Shown here one piece after another: positions 57,999-64,000 of a stretch of DNA of 64,000 nucleotides. The notes under the pieces were generated by a model that had not been told where the DNA came from, did not search any database, and saw nothing but the letters and a program-made list of their open reading frames with translations. Source of the stretch: Symbiodinium natans (Eukaryota > Sar > Dinophyceae > Suessiales > Symbiodiniaceae); contig CAJNDS010002197.1 in NCBI GenBank assembly GCA_905221605.1, positions 303,852 to 367,851 of the forward strand, written 5' to 3'. The first letter of the stretch is position 1, and each line of letters opens with the position of its first letter. Made by a program: the position numbers and the translations under genes.

Positions 57999-58647
57999 GT
58001 GAGTTTGGGTCATCACGGGGCAAATTGCGTTTGGGGACGATCTTGTCTGTGATGTTAGATGGCTCTAGAATCCGCAAATCCCTAAACCTTAAACTCCTTA
58101 AGATACCCCTCATTCCCTAAACAGTAGCTAACTAGCAAAGCCTTGGATCCCTAAGCCCTAGCACCTAAATCCCTAAACCCCATAATCCCTTCCCCCATAT
58201 ACTAAATCCTTCCCCCCGCCTCCCTAATTCTGAAATTCGCCTGGGCCCGAAAAATATTCCACATTTAGGGGGGGGCTTAAATCCTAAAACCTTAATTCCG
58301 AAACCTAGTAATTAAACCCTCTAAGCCCTGAGCCCTGGATCCGAACCCTGTCAGCATTCAGCCCTAAACCCTCAAACAAGGGCGAAGGCCCTGAACCCCT
58401 CCCCCCCCAATTCTCAAACAGGTTTAGTATTGGGCTGGGTGCCGGCAGGGTCCGGGAACAAAGATATTTAAAATTAGGGGGGGGGGGGGTTTAGTATAAG
58501 GGGGAAGCGATTATACCCTAAAAGCATAGACCTTAATTTTCCTCCTCAAACCCTAAACCCTCAAAACCCCAAACCCTAAACCCTAACCCCCAAACCCCAG
58601 ACCCTAAACCGTAAACCCCAAACCCCAAACCCTAAACCGGCGCCCAG

Positions 58648-58678
58648 GTTGCTCTGGCAGCCGCCGTTGCAAACGCAG
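58648..58678 (+). CDS. Unit J exon 4
   Basis: Acceptor GGCGCCCAG ends at 58647; GC donor at 58679. Reads VALAAAVANA, phase 1 out. Confidence 0.5.
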
Positions 58679-58771
58679 GCAGGGGGAGGGGAGGCCTCGG
58701 CGAGTTTAGGCTTTAGGGCTAGGGTTTAGGGCTTAGGGTTTCGGGTTTCGGGTTTAGGGCTTAGGGTTTAG

Positions 58772-58809
58772 GGTCATGGAACCAAAAGCTCCCAGCAGCT
58801 CTTTTCCAG
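58772..58809 (+). CDS. Unit J exon 5
   Basis: The acceptor is the telomere motif itself (GGTTTAG ending at 58771); donor TTCCAG|GTTTGGGG at 58810. In phase from exon 4 it reads SWNQKLPAALFQ. Confidence 0.5.
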
Positions 58810-58978
58810 GTTTGGGGTTTTGGGTTTTGGGGTTAGGGTTTCCCCCCTGCCCCCCCTTTTGGGCGAGAAGTTTTCGGGTTCGGTGTTCAGGGCTGGTAGT
58901 CAAGCTTGGGGCTCTGGGACATTCAGGGTTCAGGGGTGCCTAAACTCTAAACCCGACACCAAACCCTAAACCCGCAAG

Positions 58979-58994
58979 GCCCGAAGCCAGCAGG
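58979..58994 (+). CDS. Unit J microexon (16 nt)
   Basis: Acceptor CCCGCAAG ends at 58978; donor GCAGG|GTTTTAGGG at 58995. Reads ARSQQ; it fits the phases on both sides but is very short. Confidence 0.3.
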
Positions 58995-59232
58995 GTTTTA
59001 GGGAGTGTGGCAGTAATTCAGATAGTGCATGTAGACGAACTGGTTGTTGGCTGTTCTCCATTCGCCTGAGTGAGCTTTGTCATGAGACCCCTGAACTCAT
59101 AGCACGAGCCCGGAAGCCTTGCCTAAGCTTGCTGAGCCTGAAAAAATGCAAGCCGGCCCTTAAGCCCAAAACCTTAAGCCCTAAAACGCTACGCCCTGAA
59201 CCCTACACCCTACACCCCCAACATCTTCAAAG

Positions 59233-59292
59233 CGCAAACGGCTCCAAGCTGCGATCAGGACGAACCTGGAAGCCATGCACCTCCCCTTGAAC
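59233..59292 (+). CDS. Unit J exon 7
   Basis: Acceptor CTTCAAAG ends at 59232. Frame 0 RKRLQAAIRTNLEAMHLPLN to a GC donor at 59293; the phase-1 frame reads QTAPSCDQDEPGSHAPPLER and stays open to TAA near 59336. Confidence 0.55.
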
Positions 59293-59411
59293 GCCTTGCC
59301 ACCCCCCTTAAGTTTGGCACCCTTATGTCCTAAAGTCCTACACTCGGACCCTCTTAACCCCCCTTTAAAACCGGTCTCCTGACAAAAGAACCCTTAAACC
59401 CCCAAGCGCAG

Positions 59412-59466
59412 GAGGAATGGGGTCTTGCGGCGTCCTGGCGATGGGTCCAGCTTGCCAGCAGCAAAG
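59412..59466 (+). CDS. Unit J exon 8
   Basis: Acceptor AAGCGCAG ends at 59411; donor CAAAG|GTTCAG at 59467. Reads EEWGLAASWRWVQLASSK. Confidence 0.65.
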
Positions 59467-59704
59467 GTTCAGGGGTTTGAGGGTTTGGGGCTTGAGGGAA
59501 GTGTCCCTAAACCCAAATTAAACCCAAACCCTTTTGGGGGGTGTACTATGTCGGGGATGCCACATGGACCCGGAGGTTGTATAGTTGGGCTTGGGGACTC
59601 CTATGATCCCCAAAGCCCGAACCCTAACCCTGAACCCTAAACCCTAAACCCTAAACCCGAAACCCTAAACCCTAAACCCTAAACCCTAAACCCTAAACCC
59701 GAAG

Positions 59705-59786
59705 CCGCAAATTTCGGGGCCATATGGGGATTCGGCTAGAAGGGAAACCTCTTAGGGGTACAACCCCTGGATCCTTGACTGGTAGA
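59705..59786 (+). CDS. Unit J exon 9
   Basis: Acceptor CCCGAAG ends at 59704 directly after CCCTAAA; donor GTAGA|GTTTAGGG at 59787. Reads RKFRGHMGIRLEGKPLRGTT then PGSLTGR. Confidence 0.55.
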
Positions 59787-60013
59787 GTTTAGGGTACTCG
59801 TAGGGGTTTTGAGTTTAGGGTTCAGGGTTCGGGGTTTAGGGTATGGGGTTTAGGGTTCAGGGCATAGCCGGGAGTCATCTCTAAAGGACCGATTGATGTT
59901 CAGAACCCTTTTCTAACCCCAAGCCGTAAACGCTAGATGGCTGCCTGAACCCTAAACCCCAAACCCCAAACCCCAAACCCTAAACCCTAAGTCCTCAACC
60001 CCTATCCAAACAG

Positions 60014-60098
60014 AAACGCTTCCGAGGAGCAGATCTTGCAATGGACGTCTGAGTTCCGAGCCAAATCACAAGGCCAGTCGCCTCAAGATTTCACTCGG
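60014..60098 (+). CDS. Unit J exon 10
   Basis: Acceptor TCCAAACAG ends at 60013; donor CTCGG|GTTTCCGGG at 60099. Reads NASEEQILQWTSEFRAKSQG then QSPQDFTR, phase 0 out. Confidence 0.7.
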
Positions 60099-60316
60099 GT
60101 TTCCGGGTTTAGGGTTTAGGGACTCGGGTTTATGGTTTAGGGTTTAGGGCTGCCAGTGCCTCAACAAAACCCTAACCCAAGGATCCCATAGTGGGTGTAT
60201 TCGTGGTATCCTTGGAGCGCTAGGGTAAGCCCTTATCCCTAACTAACCCCAACACCTCACGCCAAACCCATACCCTTGTGCTTACCATGGTTCAAGTTCG
60301 GGGCCTTTGTCTACAG

Positions 60317-60415
60317 CTGCTCTTCTCAGAACCGCGCGGCCTGCTACCCGCACACCGCTCAGACGGTCTTTCTCAGCAGCCGTGCCGGAGCCCCGATCCC
60401 TCAATCCCCGAAACG
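60317..60415 (+). CDS. Unit J exon 11
   Basis: Acceptor TTGTCTACAG ends at 60316. Phase 0 from exon 10: LLFSEPRGLLPAHRSDGLSQ then QPCRSPDPSIPE. The donor is not clear (GT at 60366 or a GC near 60391); the right boundary is approximate. Confidence 0.5.
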
Positions 60416-60626
60416 GCCCTAAACCCTAAACCCTAATCCCTACAATCCCCGAAGCCGACGCTCAAGTGAACACTTGCACGGGGGCTGCTTGTAGGCCCAT
60501 GGGCATCTTCTCTGTGACTCAGTGTGGGGCTTGACATAGAGCAGCTCTACTTCGTGAGTAGAGCCTCTGCAACCACTACCGATCCTTGACCCTAAACCCT
60601 AAACCCTAAACCGCTATATTCAAGTA

Positions 60627-60654
60627 GGGCCCCCTGGGTCTTGGAGGCGCCGAG
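60627..60654 (+). CDS. Unit J exon 12 (28 nt)
   Basis: Acceptor TCAAGTAG ends at 60626; donor CGAGA|GTGAGG at 60655. Reads APWVLEAPR. Confidence 0.4.
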
Positions 60655-60799
60655 AGTGAGGGGATGCCAGGGGGGGGGGGGTGGTAGTCCCTCCGCCCTC
60701 AACCCGTATCACCTCTAGGATTGTTCAGCCCAGAGTTTAGGGTTTAGGGTTTGGGGTGTAGGGTGTAGGGTTTAGGGTTTAGGGTTTAGGGTACCTAAA

Positions 60800-60910
60800 G
60801 GTCACTTCTCTAAGTCATGGTCCCGTTTGGGGGTTTACTATTATGAGGCGGCCCCGAACATTTGGGGTGCCCCGAAAAAGACCATCGTTTTGACAAGTGA
60901 CCATATAGCG
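60800..60910. repeat. Hairpin-like intronic element
   Basis: GGTCACTTCTCTAAGTCATGGTC at the left and GACCATCGTTTTGACAAGTGACC at the right are approximate inverted ends around a GGGGTGCCCCG-type centre. No second copy was seen. Confidence 0.4.
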
Positions 60911-61098
60911 GAGCCGAATTTGCAGGGGAGGCCCCATTCAAACCCTGTGACACACCCTAAACCCCTGACCCTGAACCCTAAAACCTAAACCCTAAACCCG
61001 AAACCCGAAACCCTAAACCTAAACCCTAAACCCTAAACCCTAAACCCTAGCCCTAAACCCTAAACCCTAAACCCATCAGTTTTTTTGGCACCTGCCAG

Positions 61099-61183
61099 GG
61101 CAGCTGCAGCTGAACACCTGGGTGCCGGACCCATCACCCCACCGCGATGCTGCGAAGGAGCCGGCTCTAGGAAGGCTCGAGGG
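61099..61183 (+). CDS. Unit J exon 13
   Basis: Acceptor ACCTGCCAG ends at 61098; donor GAGGG|GTTTAGGG at 61184. Reads QLQLNTWVPDPSPHRDAAKE then PALGRLE, ending in phase 2. Confidence 0.6.
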
Positions 61184-61636
61184 GTTTAGGGTTTAGGGTT
61201 TAGGGTTTAGGGCTTCAGGTTTAGGGTTGTAGGGTACGGAGTTTAGCGTTATGCGGTGTAGGGGTCTAGGGTTTAAGGTTTAGGGTTTAGCGTCTAGCAG
61301 ACACAAAACATAGGAAAGGTCGGGGCTTGTGTTTAGGGAAAGTCCTCTAGAACTTCGCCCAACCTATATAATTTGAAAAACCCCAAATCCTAAAACCTAA
61401 ACCAACGTCAGCATCACGCAAGATGGGGTCCCTCTGGCCAGATTCCCCCCTCAACCTAAACCCCAAACCCCAAACCCCAAACCCCAAACCCCAAACCCCA
61501 AACCCCAAACCCCAAACCCCAAACCCCAAACCCCAAACCCCAAACCCCAAACCCTAAACCCTAAACCCTAAACCCTAAACCCTAAACCCTACACCGAACA
61601 TGTCATGTCGACCAACCCTATTCCCTCGTATGCAAG

Positions 61637-61685
61637 GTTCTTTCACAAGCTGCCGCAGAGCAGTGGATGTGAAGACACGGAGTAG
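61637..61685 (+). CDS. Unit J terminal exon
   Basis: Acceptor GTATGCAAG ends at 61636. In phase 2 it reads FFHKLPQSSGCEDTE and TAG 61683-61685. AT-rich sequence without telomere motifs follows, as after unit C. Confidence 0.6.
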
Positions 61686-62040
61686 ATTCCTATTTTACAC
61701 GATGGCAATTTTATACTTTATGAATGTACTATTGCATATTGTATATAGTATTTTACATCACTATAACTCTTGGATATTGCTATATGTATTGAAATATGTT
61801 GAATATTAATATACTTATGTATTAGCTTATTTTTTACTTATAATCATGCATGTTCACAAATATGTTCATATATAATATTTGTATAGTATGACCCAATGTT
61901 ATTTTATCTGGCTATAAATTCTGATCTACTAAGATAACTTCTGTATTTCAACATGTACGATAACTTATCCTACATGTGCTTGTGCATTCTTACAATCCCC
62001 GACCCTCGTCAGAGCGCAAACTGTCCTTCTGAGGTGCCCT
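61686..62040. other. AT-rich intergenic region after unit J
   Basis: About 300 bp of TATA-rich sequence, distinct from the GC-rich surroundings; likely 3' UTR or intergenic. No polyadenylation signal could be chosen with confidence. Confidence 0.5.
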
Positions 62041-62126
62041 GGAGCCCTAAACCCTAAACCCTAAACCCTAGACCCTAGACCCTAGACCCTAAACCCCAGA
62101 CCCTAAACCCTAAACCCCTGTCCGCT

Positions 62127-62215
62127 ACTACGACTTCCTTGGGGGGCTGAAGAAGTGTTTCACGCCGACCGGACGGCAATCCTTGCCGCGCAGTTTCTGC
62201 GATTCCGGTTTAAAA
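62127..62215 (+). CDS. Unit K coding-like stretch
   Basis: Open frame YYDFLGGLKKCFTPTGRQSL then PRSFCDSG between two CCCTAAA tracts; no good acceptor was found on the left. The minus strand is also open (KLRGKDCRPVGVKHFFSPPR). Orientation unresolved. Confidence 0.35.
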
Positions 62216-62290
62216 AAAAAACTAAACCCTAAACCCTAAACCCTAAACCCTAAACCCTTGTAGGCTGCCTCCTGAACCGTCTGAACAGAG

Positions 62291-62356
62291 GAGCAGCGCG
62301 TGCGAGAGTTCTTGGCTCGCTGGGGTCCCGAGGCACTCCCTAGTTTGACGATCTGG
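62291..62356 (+). CDS. Unit K exon
   Basis: Acceptor GAACAGAG ends at 62290; donor TCTGG|GTTGAT at 62357. Phase 0 in and out; reads EQRVREFLARWGPEALPSLT then IW. Confidence 0.65.
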
Positions 62357-62693
62357 GTTGATACAAGGGTTTAGGGTTTAGCGTTTAGGGGTGATATTAA
62401 TATGGCAGTTCTGTGAGTTGTGCTCTGCTTTGGGTACCCTGCATATGCAGGCCGCAGTATCTCTTGCTCTGCCATGTTAATTAACTGACATGTACAGTCT
62501 GAGAAGGCAACATCCGGCAACTTACAGCTACGGTGTGGGGTCCTTTCCTATTAATTCTTGGTAGGAATTCGGGAATTTGGGACTGTGCACCATACCCCCC
62601 CCCCCCCCCAATAATCCTATAAGTTAAGCCTATAAGGAATTTTGCAGAGCCCCCTGTCAAAACCACCTTAAACCCAAACCCGAAACCCTATAG

Positions 62694-62786
62694 ACCCCGG
62701 AAGCCCCGAAATCCGCATGAACCTTTCGAGCTCCTTTGCCTGTATAGCCCTGTGGGCCTATGACCTCCACAAGCGCTCTGAGCCCC
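62694..62786 (+). CDS. Unit K exon
   Basis: Acceptor ACCCTATAG ends at 62693; donor GCCCC|GTAACA at 62787. Reads PGSPEIRMNLSSSFACIALW then AYDLHKRSEP. It may continue into 62873-62900 (LASRAPAI) via the acceptor CTACCAG. Confidence 0.55.
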
Positions 62787-63049
62787 GTAACACGTGCTTG
62801 TTAAGTCCTAGAAGCTCCACCCTAAACCCGAAACCCTAAGCCAGTGTAAGCTCAAAGACTAAAGGCTCTAACCCTACCAGTGGCGTCGCGGGCACCCGCC
62901 ATAAACCACCCTAAACCCCAACCCCGAAACTCTGAAATCCCGAAACCCCATATTCTACTTCTTGTAGGTCTCCGAAAATCCTTGTAAATGTTCCAGAATA
63001 GGACCCTACAAAAGGTAGGTTTTGGGTTCTTACAGGTAGACCTCACTCA

Positions 63050-63400
63050 AAACCCTAAACCCTAAACCCTAAACCCTAGACCCTAAACCCTAAACCCTAA
63101 ACCCCAATCCCCAAACCCTAAACCCTAAACCCGAAACCCTAAACCCCAAACCCTAAACCCGAAACCCCAAACCCTAAACCCGAAACCCTAAACCCTAAAC
63201 CCCAAACATACCCTGAAGAGGTCCCGGCAGACGCCGGAGATGCGACGATCGTCGACTTTGATGCGCAAGTGGCTGCCATGATTGAGGCATTCCGGGATTT
63301 AGGGTTTAGGGTTTAGGGGTTTAGGGGTTTAGGGTTTAGGGTTTAGGGTTTAGGGTTTAGGGTTTAGGGTTTAGGGTTTAGGGTTTAGGTGTTGTGTAGG
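63050..63400. repeat. Telomere-like tracts flanking the last exon
   Basis: CCCTAAA-type 63050-63205 on the left and TTTAGGG-type 63297-63395 on the right of the exon at 63221, in the standard polarity. Confidence 0.9.
63221..63295 (+). CDS. Unit K exon with possible GA donor
   Basis: Acceptor CCTGAAGAG ends at 63220. Reads VPADAGDATIVDFDAQVAAM then IEAFR. The donor is either GA (CGG|GATTTAGG at 63296) or GT eight bases later inside TTTAGGG. Phase 0 in. Confidence 0.65.
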
Positions 63401-64000
63401 GGCTAAGGGTTTAGGGGTCCGGGGTTTTAGGCTTGAAGGGTGTAAGGGTGTAAGCGTCTAAGGGTTTAGGGGTTTAGGGGTTTTCGGTTTGAGGGTTTAT
63501 ATGCCCCCGCGTTCCTCGTAATCGAATCCCCCCCCCCCCCCCCCCCGCCAATGGTATCGCCTCCCCACCCCCATGGCATCCCCCCCTAAACCCTGCCTGT
63601 TAACCCTAAACACCACAGACCACGGGGAGGACAGAGGACAGAGAAACCCCCCCCCCTCCCCCCCCCCCCGCGTTTTGGGGGGTAAGGAGGGAAAGAGGGA
63701 GGTTTTCACCTCCAGAAACCTATCCAACACGCCGCCAGGGTCGGCGGATCCTGAACTCTACAGCCTAACCCTAAACCCCGAAAAACCCATGAACCACAGA
63801 CCATGAAGGGGGGGGGGGGGACCCAAAACCCACAAGGGGGGGGGAAGGGGGCGGGGAGGGGGAGGGGGAGGGAGGGGGGGGGAGGGGGGGGCGAGCTGGC
63901 CCAAAGAGGGGTCTAAGGGTTGAAGGGTTGTAGGGTTTATGGGTGTAGGGGTTTAAGGGTTGTGTTTCAGGGTTTAAGGGTTTAGGTGCAAAGGTTTGGG
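63396..64000. other. Window end: degenerate TTTAGGG and poly-G/poly-C blocks
   Basis: TTTAAGGG and GTGTAAGGG variants, poly-C at 63530-63546 and 63647-63669, and G-rich stretches at 63809-63894. Probably the start of the next intron. No exon was seen. Confidence 0.5.

Larger units (their letters stand above)
57433..61592. repeat. Telomere-like intron repeats of unit J
   Basis: TTTAGGG-type: about 57433-57470, 57825-57900, 58705-58770, 60100-60150, 60735-60792, 61184-61290. CCCTAAA-type: about 57729-57745, 58545-58640, 59622-59702, 59947-59995, 60417-60435, 60590-60612, 60955-61075, 61455-61592 (long perfect CCCCAAA then CCCTAAA). 58010-58540 and 59000-59220 hold degenerate motifs only. Confidence 0.85.

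Noticed and set aside
1-64000. Relic spliced-leader sequence marking retrocopies
   Set aside because: I looked for the conserved CCATTTTGGCTCAAG-type leader upstream of the intronless genes and did not find it.
1-64000. tRNA or rRNA genes
   Set aside because: No cloverleaf-like or conserved rRNA segment was recognised by eye; a dedicated scan would be needed to exclude tRNAs.

Overview
The window reads as nuclear DNA of a dinoflagellate alga, although no single hallmark proves this. The pointers are: a plant/dinoflagellate-type telomere motif (TTTAGGG) scattered everywhere, many short exons with GT, GC and possibly GA donors and AG acceptors (usually AG followed by G), very tight gene spacing, a Ty1/copia-type element with a Gag like those I associate with dinoflagellates, and a ubiquitin-like/ankyrin protein of a kind abundant in that group. 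Nothing looks bacterial or viral, and no rRNA or tRNA gene was seen.

The main result is that the TTTAGGG and CCCTAAA tracts are not random telomere debris. They lie in introns in a fixed polarity. Introns typically open with (TTTAGGG)n just after the 5' splice site and close with (CCCTAAA)n just before the 3' splice site, so intron ends are inverted repeats that could pair in the pre-mRNA. The non-telomeric islands of about 25-140 nt between CCCTAAA (left) and TTTAGGG (right) are exons: they are open, have splice dinucleotides at both edges, and in many runs join in phase. All exons I could orient are on the + strand. Exon edges and frames were read by eye; GC richness often leaves two frames open, so each exon is a candidate for RNA-seq confirmation.

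Layout. Unit A (1-5887): 3' part of a multi-exon gene ending at TAA 5885-5887. Unit B (5955-7023): complete type II membrane carbohydrate sulfotransferase in two exons with a 40-nt intron. Unit C (7105-17547): many small exons, one possible stop at 16225 and a likely gene end at 17547, followed by an AT-rich microsatellite. Unit D (18462 to about 25861): coiled-coil protein whose introns hold large tandem arrays. Unit E (27367-29474): small exons just upstream of unit F. Unit F (29660-30865): intronless ubiquitin-like plus ankyrin-repeat protein. Unit G (about 32104-44764): multi-exon gene interrupted in an intron by a complete, apparently recent LTR retrotransposon (32826-38539, antisense) with identical 291-bp LTRs, a 5-bp target duplication, a half-tRNA-iMet-type primer site, and one long ORF for Gag-protease plus membrane segments but no integrase or reverse transcriptase. 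Unit H (45922-50378): a gene whose last six exons join in phase. From 51.9 to 57.2 kb lie one Cys-rich exon, AT-rich repeats and a striking array of CTCGAG-centred palindromes. Unit J (57341-61685) and unit K (62.2 kb onward) are further multi-exon units.

Small hairpin elements (MITE-like, 65-140 bp) in at least six families, each present two or three times, sit in the introns and spacers. The gene products do not form an obvious pathway; apart from the sulfotransferase, the ankyrin protein and the retroelement polyprotein, no product was recognised.
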